NCBI RefSeq assembly: GCF_963511525.1 | Contig: NZ_CAUPIY010000002.1 | Coordinates: forward strand, 180,812 to 244,811 | Source of the DNA: Mobiluncus sp963511525 | GTDB lineage: Bacteria > Actinomycetota > Actinomycetes > Actinomycetales > Actinomycetaceae | Direction: 5' to 3' | Length of the DNA: 64,000 nucleotides | In this document: in pieces, positions 41,489 to 51,248 of the stretch | Layout of the letters: each line of letters begins with the position of its first letter | Numbering within the stretch: the first letter of the stretch is position 1 | Notes under the pieces: generated by a model | What the model saw: the letters and a program-made list of their open reading frames with translations, nothing else | What the model was told of the DNA's origin: nothing | The model's database searches: none | Position numbers and translations under genes: made by a program

Positions 41489-42793
41489 TTACCTGGCGGA
41501 ACGGGAACGCAGGTTCTCGTAGTGGCGCTCGGTGTGGCCGATGTAAACCTGACGCGGGCGAGCAATCTTGGTCGCCGGGTCGGCAATCATTTCGCGATAC
41601 TGGGCAATCCAGCCCGGCAGACGGCCCACCGCGAACAACGGGGTAAACATCTTCATCGGGAAGCCCATCGCGCGGTAAATCAAGCCAGTGTAAAAGTCCA
41701 CGTTCGGGTAGAGGTTGCGGGAAACGAAGTAGTCGTCGCTCAGCGCGATGCCCTCCAGCTCCAGCGCCAAGTCCAGCAGCTTGTCGGCCTTGCCCAAACG
41801 GCTCAAAACTTCGTGGGCGGACTCTTTCACCAGGGCGGCGCGCGGGTCGTAAGCCTTGTACACACGGTGGCCGAAGCCCATCAGCTTGATGCCGTCTTCC
41901 TTGTTCTTAACCTTATCGACGAAGGTCTTAATCGACATGTCGGTGTCCCGCAACTGAATCAGCATCCGCAGCACTGCCTCGTTAGCCCCGCCGTGCAACG
42001 GACCGGCCAGGGCGCCCACCCCGGAAGCCACCGAAGTGTAAAGGTTCGCGTGAGAGGAGCCCACGAAACGCACCGTCGAGGTCGAGCAGTTCTGTTCGTG
42101 GTCAGCGTGCAAGATGAACAGACGATCCAAAGCGCGAACCATAGCCGGATCGATGTCGAAGGACTGGTAGGGCAGCCCGAAACACATCCGGATAAAGTCC
42201 TCGGTCAGGTCACGAGACGCATCCGGGTACAGCTGAGGCAGACCGGCGGCACGCTTAGCGATGGTCGCGACCATGACGGAAAGCTTGGCTATCAGCTGAA
42301 TCGTGGCTTCTTCGAGCTGTTCGGGGTCGAGGGGGTTCAGAGTGTCCTCGTAGTAGGTCGCCAGACCGGCAACGCCCGCCTGGAGCATTGACATGGGGTG
42401 ACCGTTGGAGGGGAAGGCCGTAAAGAAGGCCTTGAAGTCCTCGGGCAACAGGCGGTTGCGCTTGATTTTATGGGTGAAAGTTTCCAGGGACTTCGCGTCG
42501 GGCAGGTCGCCATAAATCAAGAGGTAAGCGACCTCCACGAAACTGGATTCACGAGCCAGTTCCTCGATCGGGTAACCGCGGTAACGTAGCACTCCTTTGG
42601 CGCCGTCAATGTATGTGACCTTGGATTCACAGTTGGCGGTGTTGCCAAAACCATAGTCCAAAGTGACGTTGCCAGTGGTACTCAACAGTTTGTTGATTTC
42701 AAGACCACTGTTGCCTTGCGTGGCTTGGTGGAAAGGGGTATCCAATCGCTTCTGGTCAGATTGAATAAAGTACTCTCCGTTTTTCTCACCCAT
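41489..42793 (-). CDS. gltA: Citrate synthase
   Basis: A type II (hexameric, Gram-negative-like) citrate synthase of 434 residues that condenses oxaloacetate and acetyl-CoA. Key residues are the histidine in LHADHEQNCSTSTVR near residue 238-250, GFGHRVYKAYDPR near 300-315 (second catalytic His), and the aspartate in NVDFYTGLIYRAMGFP near 365. The ATG at 42793 has GAGGAATCTC upstream. The gene stands alone; 245 bases upstream separate it from fdxA and should hold the promoter, although no strong element was seen there. Entry point of the TCA cycle. Confidence 0.97.
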   Translation of the reverse strand: MGEKNGEYFIQSDQKRLDTPFHQATQGNSGLEINKLLSTTGNVTLDYGFGNTANCESKVTYIDGAKGVLRYRGYPIEELARESSFVEVAYLLIYGDLPDAKSLETFTHKIKRNRLLPEDFKAFFTAFPSNGHPMSMLQAGVAGLATYYEDTLNPLDPEQLEEATIQLIAKLSVMVATIAKRAAGLPQLYPDASRDLTEDFIRMCFGLPYQSFDIDPAMVRALDRLFILHADHEQNCSTSTVRFVGSSHANLYTSVASGVGALAGPLHGGANEAVLRMLIQLRDTDMSIKTFVDKVKNKEDGIKLMGFGHRVYKAYDPRAALVKESAHEVLSRLGKADKLLDLALELEGIALSDDYFVSRNLYPNVDFYTGLIYRAMGFPMKMFTPLFAVGRLPGWIAQYREMIADPATKIARPRQVYIGHTERHYENLRSRSAR

Positions 42794-43039
42794 GAGATTC
42801 CTCCTCGATTATTTTGATTTTCATATAAGCGCTGGTCCGGCAGCATTGCCAGGCTTGGGAGCTTTGGGACTTAAGTCCTTAGGAATATACTACTCCCGTT
42901 ACCCGCGTTTCGTCCAATAGTTTCGACGTCAATAATTTAAATGAAAATCGCCAGACCCGTGCCTTATCGCACCGCTGCGTACCCCACGTCGAGGGTCATT
43001 CAGTAAGCCTGGCAAAAATTATGCCTGCCGGTGCAGAAA

Positions 43040-43363
43040 TCAACCCTGGGGAGGCAGCGCGGCGACCATCGGGTCGTCCTTGTCGACCTTACCCACTACC
43101 GAAGCCCCTCCGGGAGTCGGGTTTTCAAAGTCAGCGAAGAAGTCCCGGTTTGCCCGCAAGAAGTCCGTCCACGGCGCAGGCAAGTCGTCTTCGTAATAGA
43201 TCGCCTGGGGCGGACACACCGGCTCGCAAGCTCCACAATCCACACACTCCAGCGGGTTGATGTACAGGGTACGTTCGCCCTCATAAATGCAGTCGACCGG
43301 GCACTCGTCGACGCATGCCTTATCTTTCACATCCACACAAGGTTGAGCTATCACGTAAGTCAT
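43040..43363 (-). CDS. fdxA: Ferredoxin with [3Fe-4S] and [4Fe-4S] centres
   Basis: A 107-residue 7Fe-type ferredoxin. The first cluster uses C9 and C17-type cysteines (CVDVKDKACVDECPVDC region) and the second CVDCGACEPVCPPQAI near residues 40-55. The N-terminal MTYVIAQPCVDVKD is typical of actinobacterial FdxA. It carries electrons for redox enzymes in the cytosol. It is monocistronic and follows the VanW-gene region by 42 bases. Confidence 0.95.
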   Translation of the reverse strand: MTYVIAQPCVDVKDKACVDECPVDCIYEGERTLYINPLECVDCGACEPVCPPQAIYYEDDLPAPWTDFLRANRDFFADFENPTPGGASVVGKVDKDDPMVAALPPQG

Positions 43364-43404
43364 AGGTCTATCCTACCCCGTGTCGTCTCAGGTTCACCTG
43401 TCGG

Positions 43405-45309
43405 CTAGTCGTCTGTGTCTTGGGGCGGGGCAGCGTCTTCACTAGCTTGTTGAGCGGCTAGATCCTTCGCGCACACTACGGCATTATCCGGCGCGTAGGT
43501 GTGAGTATAAGTTTTGGAATCGACCTTTTTGCCATTTAGGTAGCGGGTTCGCGTGTTACTGATAGTAAAACCGGGCTGACCTGCGCCGGAGGGCACACAC
43601 TTAGACCAATTGTTGACAGTAGTCTTGGGCTGTACATAGTTCGTCCGGGGACCTTGGGTTGACTCCACGGTGTAATACTTGGTGCCCCAGATACGCATAT
43701 GCAACTGACCCTCGCCAGTCCACCCCTGCAGCACAACAGGAGTCGGGTTCGGGTTTTTCCACTTCAAATCCAGGGAACCGGTCCACAAGGTACACTCCCG
43801 CCCGGCCGGGTACCTGGTGAAATAAACTCCGTGAGGATTGAACTCAATCAAATCCATCCCCGCAAACCAAGCTGCATTCAGAGTCGTGACGCACATCTGA
43901 GACAGGCCACCGCCGAGGGCTTTGGTGTGCACGCCGTTTTCAAAAACTCCGGAGTAATGCCACCCGTTCTCGGCCGTAATCGGACCTAAGTCTCGCTCTA
44001 AGGAAAAGTCCTGCTTCGGCAAGTAAACTTTCCCCGTCAGAATTTGGGCGGCTTTGGTCAGGTTAGCAGTCCTGATGCCATCAGAAGTCAGCGGAGTGGC
44101 GAACTCACCAATAATCTCTGCCACCCCGGCTTTATTCGCGTCATCGGTGCTAAACGCCGGAGGAATCAGGGTCAAATCCACGCTCACCTCGCGGTTTTCC
44201 TCCGAAGTCGCTCCCAAAGTCACACGGTCGGCCAATTGTTTCGAATCAAGTTTCGTCCCGTCATGAGACGCCACCACCTGCGGGGATCCGGAAGCAAAAC
44301 TGAAACTGGCATTGACCGGCTCGGTTTCTAAGCCCTTGGTGTTTTCCAAGGTGAACTTCTTTAGTTTCTCTCCGTCTAAACTGGCTTTCAGTTCATCATC
44401 GCGTAGGGACCAAGTTACGTCCTGACACAGTTCCACAGTTGGAATGTCCAGGCTTTGCCCGCCCACGTTGAGCTTCACCGGGGCGCTCATCAGGGTTTTC
44501 GCCTCACCTTTGGTGGCCGCGTCCAGATGCGTCTGAGTCGACTTCGGGGCACTAGACTTGCCGGGAAGTTCCAGGGGGCCGCCGGGTTTCCACCACGAGG
44601 TTTGCAGCAGGGCGGTGGCGGCTTTCAGGTCCAGATCCCGCCCCGGACCGGGCTTTACCGGCTTTAGCTGACCCGCCTGACAATTAAAACCGGCTTCCTG
44701 CGGCGGGGACTTTAGATCCGCGGCCGCCGCGGAAACGGCTTTATCCAGCGCTTTCTCGTCAATTTTCGATTTCAAGTCCAGCGCGCCGGCGCCACCGAGA
44801 TGAGGGATAATCTTCATTGGGTTCAAGGAGAAATCGGCAACTTCATGCACGGAAGAGGCAAAATCGGGCTGCAGCCCCGCTACGGTCGGATCAATGTTCG
44901 CCGTCTTGGCGCCCAGTTTCACCGGGAAGGGTTGCTTCAGCTTGTCCCCCAAATCGGAATCGAGCTTCTTAATGGCTGCATTGGGGGTCATCCCCCCAAC
45001 AGAAACCCCCGCAAAAGACGCCCCTCGGGGCATACTGCCCGACACGGCTAGTGCCACCCCCACGTAGGCCAAGGCCAAAACCCCAATAACCACACCGATA
45101 GTCACCGGAACCTTGCCGCTGCGTTTCTTGTCTTGTGCAAAACCGGGAAACATTTCGGTGGCGTTGGCAGCCCGCACCCCACCCGGCGCTTTTCCTGCCG
45201 GCTTTGCGGGGCGGGAAACGGGGCGGGAAACAAATTTGGGCCGGGCAGGACGCGACCCCTTGGGGGAGGCACCTGGCCCCGCACCTTTATTCACGTCTGG
45301 TTTACCCAT
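43405..45309 (-). CDS. Membrane-anchored VanW-family protein
   Basis: A 634-residue protein. The first 70 residues are basic and Pro/Ala/Gly-rich, presumably cytosolic. A single transmembrane helix follows (about 75-95). Extracellular peptidoglycan-binding-type modules occupy 100-400; two similar halves each contain an F/L-x-G-hydrophobic repeat pattern typical of the YoaR-like PG_binding_4 domains. The VanW domain runs from about 430 to 580, with FSLERDLGPITAENGW, KALGGGLSQMCVTTLNAAW and FTRYPAGREC. The last 40 residues are acidic. VanW proteins occur in and outside glycopeptide-resistance clusters; no vanHAX-type genes are near, so resistance is not implied. A wall-associated role is inferred. 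Confidence 0.87.
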   Translation of the reverse strand: MGKPDVNKGAGPGASPKGSRPARPKFVSRPVSRPAKPAGKAPGGVRAANATEMFPGFAQDKKRSGKVPVTIGVVIGVLALAYVGVALAVSGSMPRGASFAGVSVGGMTPNAAIKKLDSDLGDKLKQPFPVKLGAKTANIDPTVAGLQPDFASSVHEVADFSLNPMKIIPHLGGAGALDLKSKIDEKALDKAVSAAAADLKSPPQEAGFNCQAGQLKPVKPGPGRDLDLKAATALLQTSWWKPGGPLELPGKSSAPKSTQTHLDAATKGEAKTLMSAPVKLNVGGQSLDIPTVELCQDVTWSLRDDELKASLDGEKLKKFTLENTKGLETEPVNASFSFASGSPQVVASHDGTKLDSKQLADRVTLGATSEENREVSVDLTLIPPAFSTDDANKAGVAEIIGEFATPLTSDGIRTANLTKAAQILTGKVYLPKQDFSLERDLGPITAENGWHYSGVFENGVHTKALGGGLSQMCVTTLNAAWFAGMDLIEFNPHGVYFTRYPAGRECTLWTGSLDLKWKNPNPTPVVLQGWTGEGQLHMRIWGTKYYTVESTQGPRTNYVQPKTTVNNWSKCVPSGAGQPGFTISNTRTRYLNGKKVDSKTYTHTYAPDNAVVCAKDLAAQQASEDAAPPQDTDD

Positions 45310-45350
45310 CGATTCCCCTCGCGGTATCCGCTCTTGATTTATCCGCCGAG

Positions 45351-47270
45351 TTACTGCTCGCGGCGACGACGCGCCGCATCTTTGTAGCGTGTTTCCGTAT
45401 CCAAGATTACCTTACGAATCCGCACAGCTTCGGGAGTTACCTCAACGCATTCATCATTTCCGGCAAATTCCAGGCTTTCCTCTAAGGTGAAGTTCATCGG
45501 CGGGGTCAGGCCTTCAAAAGCGTCCTGGGTGGAGGAACGCATGTTGGTCTGCTGTTTTTCCTTGGTAATGTTGACAATCATGTCCTCGCCGCGTGGGTTC
45601 TCGCCCACGACCTGGCCTTCATAAACCTGCGAGCCGGGCTGGATGATGAAGTTGCCGCGCTCCTGCAGTTTAATCATGGCGTAAGGACTGGCTTTCCCGG
45701 CGCGGTCCGCGATGAGCGAGCCGGTCGCGCGCCCTTCGATGTCGCCCTGCCACGGCGCCCACCCGGAACTGACCGAGGAGGCAATCCCGGTGCCGCGCGT
45801 CTCGGTCAAAAACCGGGTCCGAAAACCAATCAAACCGCGGCTCGGCACGGTAAATTCCAGACGCACCCAGCCGGTTCCGTGGTTGGTCATTGTCTTCATC
45901 TGACCTTTGCGCGCCGCCAGCAGCTGTGTCACCGTTCCCAAGTGTTCCTCCGGGACGTCCACGGTCAGGGCCTCCATCGGCTCCATCAGTTTGCCGTTTT
46001 CCGTTTTCGTCACGACCTGCGGTTTTCCGGCGGTCAGTTCGTAGCCTTCCCGGCGCATCTGTTCGACCAAGATTGCCAGAGCCAACTCGCCGCGCCCCTG
46101 TACCTCCCAGGCGTCCGGTCGCCCAATATCCACAATTCGCAAGGACACGTTACCCACCAGTTCTCGCTCCAAACGATCCTTGACCTGGCGAGCGGTAACT
46201 TTTGCGTCTTTCACCCGCCCAGCAAACGGCGAAGTGTTGATACCAATCGTCATGGAAATTGCCGGTTCGTCCACCCGAATCAGCGGCAGGGGACGCGGGT
46301 CGTCCACGTCAACCAAGGACTCTCCGATAGTGATGTCCTCGATGCCGGCCACCGCCACAATATCCCCGTATTTTGCCGACTCGGCGGGGACTCGTTCCAG
46401 GCCGTGCGTGGCCAGCAGCTGGGTAATCTTCACGGTTTCCACCATGCCGTCCTGACGAGCCCAGCCGACTGTCTGACCTTGCCGGATGGTTCCGTTGTGA
46501 ATCCGCAGTAGCGCCAAACGGCCCAGGAATTGAGACGCGTCGAGGTTCGTGACGTGCGCCTGCAAGGGTGCCTCCGGATCATAGGTGGGTCCCGGAATAT
46601 GCTGCAAAATGGCCTCAAACAGGCACTCCAGGTCACCGTCAGGGACGTTGCCGTTGCCGGGATTTGTCAGTGAGGCCGCCCCGACCTTGGCCGAAGCGTA
46701 GATAATCGGCAGATCCAGCAGCTGGTCCAGGTCCAAACCTTCCTCACCGAGTTCCCCGCTGGCTTCCAAGTCAGTGGCCAGCGTCAGCAACAGGTCAGTC
46801 GCCTCGGAAACGACTTCATCGATACGCGCATCGGGGCGGTCGACCTTATTGATGACCAACACGACCGGCAGACGCGCCGCCAACGCCTTGCGCAACACGA
46901 AACGAGTCTGGGGCAGGGGACCTTCTGACGCGTCCACCAGCAGCACGACCCCGTCAACCATCGACAGGCCGCGCTCGACTTCCCCGCCGAAATCAGCGTG
47001 ACCAGGGGTATCGACCACGTTAATGGTGACGCCCTGGGGACATCCACTATCCACAGCTGCCGGACCGCGATAATTTACCGCTGTGTTTTTAGCCAGGATA
47101 GTGATGCCTTTTTCACGCTCCAAGTCGCCTGAATCCATGACCCGTTCCGGGCCGTCAGCCCGCAAGCCTTCGGCATGAGCCTGTTTCAACATGGCGTCGA
47201 CCAGGGTCGTTTTCCCGTGATCAACGTGCGCGACGATGGCGACATTTCGGATATCTTGACGCTGTGCCAT
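45351..47270 (-). CDS. typA: Translational GTPase TypA/BipA
   Basis: A 639-residue ribosome-associated GTPase. G motifs are visible: AHVDHGKTT near residues 15-23, the switch segment ERGITI-like EREKGITILAKNTAV, DTPGHADF near 86-93, NKVDRP near 142-147, and SAKVG. After domain II, an elongation-factor-G-like domain with AILVEQMRREGYEL and the BipA-specific C-terminal domain (GTIASSVFxGWxPW-like GIASSVSSGWAPW, then QERGNFIIQPGSQVYEG) follow. It functions in ribosome assembly and stress adaptation. The opp operon lies directly upstream on the same strand with 56 bases between. Confidence 0.97.
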   Translation of the reverse strand: MAQRQDIRNVAIVAHVDHGKTTLVDAMLKQAHAEGLRADGPERVMDSGDLEREKGITILAKNTAVNYRGPAAVDSGCPQGVTINVVDTPGHADFGGEVERGLSMVDGVVLLVDASEGPLPQTRFVLRKALAARLPVVLVINKVDRPDARIDEVVSEATDLLLTLATDLEASGELGEEGLDLDQLLDLPIIYASAKVGAASLTNPGNGNVPDGDLECLFEAILQHIPGPTYDPEAPLQAHVTNLDASQFLGRLALLRIHNGTIRQGQTVGWARQDGMVETVKITQLLATHGLERVPAESAKYGDIVAVAGIEDITIGESLVDVDDPRPLPLIRVDEPAISMTIGINTSPFAGRVKDAKVTARQVKDRLERELVGNVSLRIVDIGRPDAWEVQGRGELALAILVEQMRREGYELTAGKPQVVTKTENGKLMEPMEALTVDVPEEHLGTVTQLLAARKGQMKTMTNHGTGWVRLEFTVPSRGLIGFRTRFLTETRGTGIASSVSSGWAPWQGDIEGRATGSLIADRAGKASPYAMIKLQERGNFIIQPGSQVYEGQVVGENPRGEDMIVNITKEKQQTNMRSSTQDAFEGLTPPMNFTLEESLEFAGNDECVEVTPEAVRIRKVILDTETRYKDAARRRREQ

Positions 47271-47326
47271 AAACCCTTTTCTGTAGTTACCGGTTTTCCA
47301 AAAACAACGCCCTATTGTAACGCCGC

Positions 47327-49168
47327 TTACTCGCCGGTGAACAACGGAATCTTGGCGCCGGGAATCGCGTCAATCAAATCCCTGGTGTAAGCCTCGGTCG
47401 GGTGATCAAAGATTTCATCAGTCAAACCGGTCTCCATGACCCGGCCTTCCTGCATCACCACCACGTCATCCGCCATCTGACGCACCACCGCCAAGTCGTG
47501 GGTGATGAACAGGTAACTGATGTGTTCCCGGTGCTGAATCTCAGCCAACAGCTGCAAAATTTGTTCCTGCACCAACACGTCCAAGGCGGAAACGGCCTCG
47601 TCCAAAACTATAATCTCGGGATGCAACGCCAACGCTCGGGCAATCGCGACGCGCTGACGCTGACCGCCGGACAGCTCTCCGGGGTAGCGGCGCATCGCCG
47701 AACGCGGCAGGGCTACCGCGTCCAACAGCTGAGCCACGCGCTCTTCACGAGCCTTCCGGTCGCCTTTCCGATGCACCAGCAGCGGTTCCTCGATACAGCG
47801 GTAAACGCTGAACATGGGATTGAGCGAACCGTAGGGGTTTTGGAAAACGACCTGCAGTTTCGCTCGCATATCGAACAGCTCGCGTTTGTTCAAGGTCGAC
47901 AGGTCAGTACCTTCGTAATAAACCTTGCCCGAAGTGGGGTCCAGCAGGTTCAAAATGATGTTCGCCACAGTGGATTTCCCGGAACCGGATTCGCCCACCA
48001 GCGCCAAGGTCGTGCCTTTGCGCAGGCCAAAGGACACATCGTCGACTGCCTTGAGTTTCTTGGCCGCGCCTTTTGCTCCGCGCACGTCAAAAATCTTGGT
48101 CAGGTTCTCGACCCGAATAATTTCTTCCTTGTATTCCTCCCGGCTGGCTCCGAATGTCAGCAGCTCGTCAGAGACTTCGCCGCGTTGCTTAGCCGCTTGG
48201 ATACGGTGCGAAGCCAGGGACGGCGCGGCACTGACCAGGCGCTTCGTGTAGGGGTGCTGCGGCTGTTTCAAGATGTCCAGAGCCGGGCCGGATTCCACCA
48301 CGCGCCCCCTGTGCATGACGACCAGGTGCGAAGCCCGTTCCGCCGCCAGACCCAAGTCGTGCGTGATGAACAGTACCGAAGTGCCGCGCTCGTGCGTCTG
48401 ATTCTGCAGGTGGTCAAGGATACGCCGCTGCACCGTGACATCCAGGGCGGAAGTCGGTTCATCGGCAATCAACAGCCGCGGATCGGCAGCCAGGCCAATC
48501 GCGATGAGGGCACGTTGGCGCATCCCGCCGGAAAATTCGTGGGGGAACTGCTTCGCACGGCGTTTCGCGTCCGGCAGCCCCGCTTCCTCCAGCAGTTCCA
48601 CCACGCGCTCGTCCTCGCGACCTTTGGCTTTACCGTTAGCTCGCAGCGCTTCGCGCACCTGGAAACCGATTTTCCACACCGGGTTCAGGTTCGACATGGG
48701 GTCTTGCGGCACCATGCCGATATGCGAACCGCGCAGCTCAACGTATTGGCGCCGACCCAAACTGGTGATGTCGTGACCCTGGAACAGAATCTTGCCGCCC
48801 ACGACCTTGCCCGTACCGGGGAGCAACCCGATGATGGCGGAGGCGGCCGTAGACTTGCCGGACCCGGACTCACCCACAATAGCGATGGTCTGGCCGGGAT
48901 AGACACAGAAGTTGGCTTTGCGCACGGCGGGAACCATACCGGTAGAGGACTGGAAAGCGACTTCCAAATCGACGACTTCCAGCAAGGGTACGGTCGAGCC
49001 CGCTTTCACGGCCGCGTAAGATGCCGAACGCAGAATCAGCTCATCTTTGGTGGCTTCCATCTCGGCGGCGGTAGCCGGCTGATCAGCACCCTCCAGTTCC
49101 TGAGTTAATACCGGCATACCCGAGGCTTCGGCAGCGGCCTCGCTGAGGTTCTTTGCATTGTCACTCAA
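47327..49168 (-). CDS. Oligopeptide ABC transporter ATP-binding protein, fused OppD-OppF
   Basis: A 613-residue protein with two complete ABC domains in one chain. The first has Walker A GESGSGKSTAAS near residue 99, signature FSGGMRQR near 215 and Walker B LLIADEPTSALD. The second repeats them: GESGSGKSTVAN near 395, LSGGQRQR near 505 and IIVLDEAVSALD. Each is followed by the OppDF-type C-terminal tail (HPYTKRLVSAAPS, and EAYTRDLIDAIPG). It powers peptide uptake through OppB and OppC. The TTG start at 49168 lies two bases after the oppC stop and has GAGGAAG upstream. It is the last gene of the oppABCDF operon. Confidence 0.95.
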   Translation of the reverse strand: MSDNAKNLSEAAAEASGMPVLTQELEGADQPATAAEMEATKDELILRSASYAAVKAGSTVPLLEVVDLEVAFQSSTGMVPAVRKANFCVYPGQTIAIVGESGSGKSTAASAIIGLLPGTGKVVGGKILFQGHDITSLGRRQYVELRGSHIGMVPQDPMSNLNPVWKIGFQVREALRANGKAKGREDERVVELLEEAGLPDAKRRAKQFPHEFSGGMRQRALIAIGLAADPRLLIADEPTSALDVTVQRRILDHLQNQTHERGTSVLFITHDLGLAAERASHLVVMHRGRVVESGPALDILKQPQHPYTKRLVSAAPSLASHRIQAAKQRGEVSDELLTFGASREEYKEEIIRVENLTKIFDVRGAKGAAKKLKAVDDVSFGLRKGTTLALVGESGSGKSTVANIILNLLDPTSGKVYYEGTDLSTLNKRELFDMRAKLQVVFQNPYGSLNPMFSVYRCIEEPLLVHRKGDRKAREERVAQLLDAVALPRSAMRRYPGELSGGQRQRVAIARALALHPEIIVLDEAVSALDVLVQEQILQLLAEIQHREHISYLFITHDLAVVRQMADDVVVMQEGRVMETGLTDEIFDHPTEAYTRDLIDAIPGAKIPLFTGE

Positions 49169-49170
49169 CG

Positions 49171-50139
49171 TTACTTCCTCGCTTTCGGATCGAGGGCATC
49201 GCGGACCACGTCACCCATCATGATGAAGCTCAAAACGGTCATGGCCAGCGCGCCAGCCGGATAGAACAGGACTGACGGGTTTTGACGCAGAGCGGACTGG
49301 GCGCGGGAAATATCTCCGCCCCAGCTGACCGCATCAGAAGGCAGGCCGACACCCAGGAAGGACAGCGTCGCTTCTGACACAATGAATGTCCCCAGGGCCA
49401 CGGTGGCGTACACAATCATCGGAGCGGCCGCGTTGGGCACTATGTGGCGCAGGATGATACGAATCTTGCTTTCGCCCAGAGCCTTGGCAGCGTTGACGAA
49501 TTCTTCGTTCTTGGTTTGCATCACGGCTCCGCGGGTAATACGCGCGATTTGCGGCCACCCGAACACCGCCAACACCAAAACTACCGTAAAGATGGTGCGG
49601 TTTTCCCTGAACATCTGCATCACCACGATGGCTGCCAGCAGGAATGGCACCGCGAAAATAATGTCGGTGATGCGGGAGAGGACCGAGTCGAGCCAGCCGC
49701 CAAAGAAACCCGCCAAGGTTCCGAACGTGCCGCCAATGAGCACCACCACCACGGTGGTTAGGATTCCCACAATCACGGAGGCGCGCGCCCCGTAAACGGT
49801 ACGCGCCATAATGTCGCACCCCTGCCGGTCAAACCCGAATGGGTGTCCGGCACTGGGTTGACCGTAAGAGTTCTTTAGCTCGCAAAACTTCGGATCCACG
49901 CTGGTGAACAGGCTGGGAAAAGCCGCCAGCATCACAGCGAACAAGATAATGGCAGCCGCCACCCAAAACAGGGGGCGTTTACGCAGGTACTTCCACGCTT
50001 CCCCCCACATGGAGGAAGGAGCGCGGTCGTCAGCTACAGCGTCTACCGCCCCCAGACCGGTTTCGTCGATCTCTGAAACGTAGTGGGACTGTCCGGGCAA
50101 GTTTTTCGTTTCCACAGTGTTCTCGTTTTCGTTTGCCAT
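49171..50139 (-). CDS. oppC: Oligopeptide ABC transporter permease OppC
   Basis: A 322-residue permease of the DPP/OPP class. About 50 cytosolic residues precede the first helix (52-72). A periplasmic loop contains HPFGFDRQGCDIMARTVYG, a hallmark OppC motif (H-P-x-G-T-D-x-x-G-R/D), and five more helices follow. The coupling loop VNAAKALGESKIRIILRHIVPNA is near residues 210-232. It is encoded 12 bases after oppB and starts at an ATG with GGAGGGGGAAC. Together with OppB it forms the channel. Confidence 0.95.
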   Translation of the reverse strand: MANENENTVETKNLPGQSHYVSEIDETGLGAVDAVADDRAPSSMWGEAWKYLRKRPLFWVAAAIILFAVMLAAFPSLFTSVDPKFCELKNSYGQPSAGHPFGFDRQGCDIMARTVYGARASVIVGILTTVVVVLIGGTFGTLAGFFGGWLDSVLSRITDIIFAVPFLLAAIVVMQMFRENRTIFTVVLVLAVFGWPQIARITRGAVMQTKNEEFVNAAKALGESKIRIILRHIVPNAAAPMIVYATVALGTFIVSEATLSFLGVGLPSDAVSWGGDISRAQSALRQNPSVLFYPAGALAMTVLSFIMMGDVVRDALDPKARK

Positions 50140-50151
50140 GTTCCCCCTCCT

Positions 50152-51078
50152 TTACTCGTAACGAATCCGCGGGTCCAGGAGGGCGTACATCAGGTCGACG
50201 ATGAGGTTCGCCAAGATGTAGACCATCACCAGTACGGTGGTAAAGGAGACGACTGTGGCAGGTTCGCCTTTGATAATGGCTTGGTAAATATTGCCGCCCA
50301 CCCCGTTGATGGCAAAAATACCCTCGGTCACGATGGCTCCACCCATCAGCGCTCCCAGGTCAGCCCCCAGGAAGGTCGCAACCGGAATCAGCGAGTTACG
50401 CAGGATGTGAACCCGGATAACTCGTCCGGGACGCAACCCCTTGGCGTAAGCGGTACGCACATGGTCCGCCGACACGGTCTCGGACACGGACTGGCGGGTC
50501 AAACGCAGCACATACGCGAAGGACACCGCCCCCAACACGATGGCAGGCATCAGCAGCCTTTCGAAGGATGCGTTTGCCCCTACGGTAGTGGGTAACCACC
50601 CGAGCTTCACCCCTATGAGGAACTGCATCACGAAACCAATGACGAAGGTCGGCACGGCAATGACGAACAGCGAAACTACCAAAACCGTGGCGTCAAAAAT
50701 ACCCCCGCGCTTCAGACCCGCAATCGTCCCGAACACAATCCCAAAGATTGCTTCAAACGCCAAAGCCATGAAAGCCAGCTTAATCGTCACGGGGAAAGCC
50801 GAAGCCATAACTTCGGTAACTTCGCGCCCTGAGAATGTCAGCCCAAAGTCCAGGGTAAAGATGCCTTTCAAATAGAGCAGGTATTGAATGATGAATGGCT
50901 GATCCAAGTGGTAACGCCGGCGCATGGCGGTGGCGGCAGCCTCGCTCAAACCACGATCGCCGCCCAGGGCTTGAATCGGATCGCCTGGCATCAGGAACAC
51001 CAGCGCGTAAATGAGCAGCGTCGCACCCAACATCACTGGAATAATCTGCAGGAGCCTGCGGCCGAGATATCGTCCCAC
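50152..51078 (-). CDS. oppB: Oligopeptide ABC transporter permease OppB
   Basis: A 308-residue permease with the standard N-terminus MGRYLGRRLLQIIPVMLGATLLIYALVFLMPGDP compressed into one helix plus loop. It has five further helices, and the coupling loop DHVRTAYAKGLRPGRVIRVHILRNSLIP lies near residues 200-227. The GTG start at 51078 has an AAGGAGGCGCC site. It begins the permease-ATPase part of the opp operon, 170 bases after oppA, with a strong hairpin in between. Confidence 0.95.
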   Translation of the reverse strand: MGRYLGRRLLQIIPVMLGATLLIYALVFLMPGDPIQALGGDRGLSEAAATAMRRRYHLDQPFIIQYLLYLKGIFTLDFGLTFSGREVTEVMASAFPVTIKLAFMALAFEAIFGIVFGTIAGLKRGGIFDATVLVVSLFVIAVPTFVIGFVMQFLIGVKLGWLPTTVGANASFERLLMPAIVLGAVSFAYVLRLTRQSVSETVSADHVRTAYAKGLRPGRVIRVHILRNSLIPVATFLGADLGALMGGAIVTEGIFAINGVGGNIYQAIIKGEPATVVSFTTVLVMVYILANLIVDLMYALLDPRIRYE

Positions 51079-51143
51079 GGCGCCTCCTTGTCAAAATCGA
51101 AATAACCCAATGATTCTACCCCGATAAGGTAGTGAAAACGTAA

Positions 51144-51181
51144 CTGCGGCCTGGGTGTGATATTTCCAACCCAGGCCGCAG
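51144..51181 (-). terminator. Hairpin between oppA and oppB
   Basis: CTGCGGCCTGGGT (51144-51156) pairs perfectly with 51169-51181 across a 12-base loop. On the minus strand it follows oppA and precedes TTACGTTTTCAC, a weak U-rich tail. It is most likely a partial terminator or message-stabilising stem that makes oppA transcripts more abundant than oppBCDF. Confidence 0.6.
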
Positions 51182-51248
51182 CTGTTCTATTTTCAGGCTT
51201 TTTTGGCGGTCTTTCGACACGTCAAGTCAAGCTCAAATTATCGCCAAA

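Noticed and set aside
43405..45309. VanW gene as part of a glycopeptide-resistance cluster.
   Set aside because: No vanH, vanA/B, vanX, vanR or vanS is nearby. VanW proteins occur widely without resistance.
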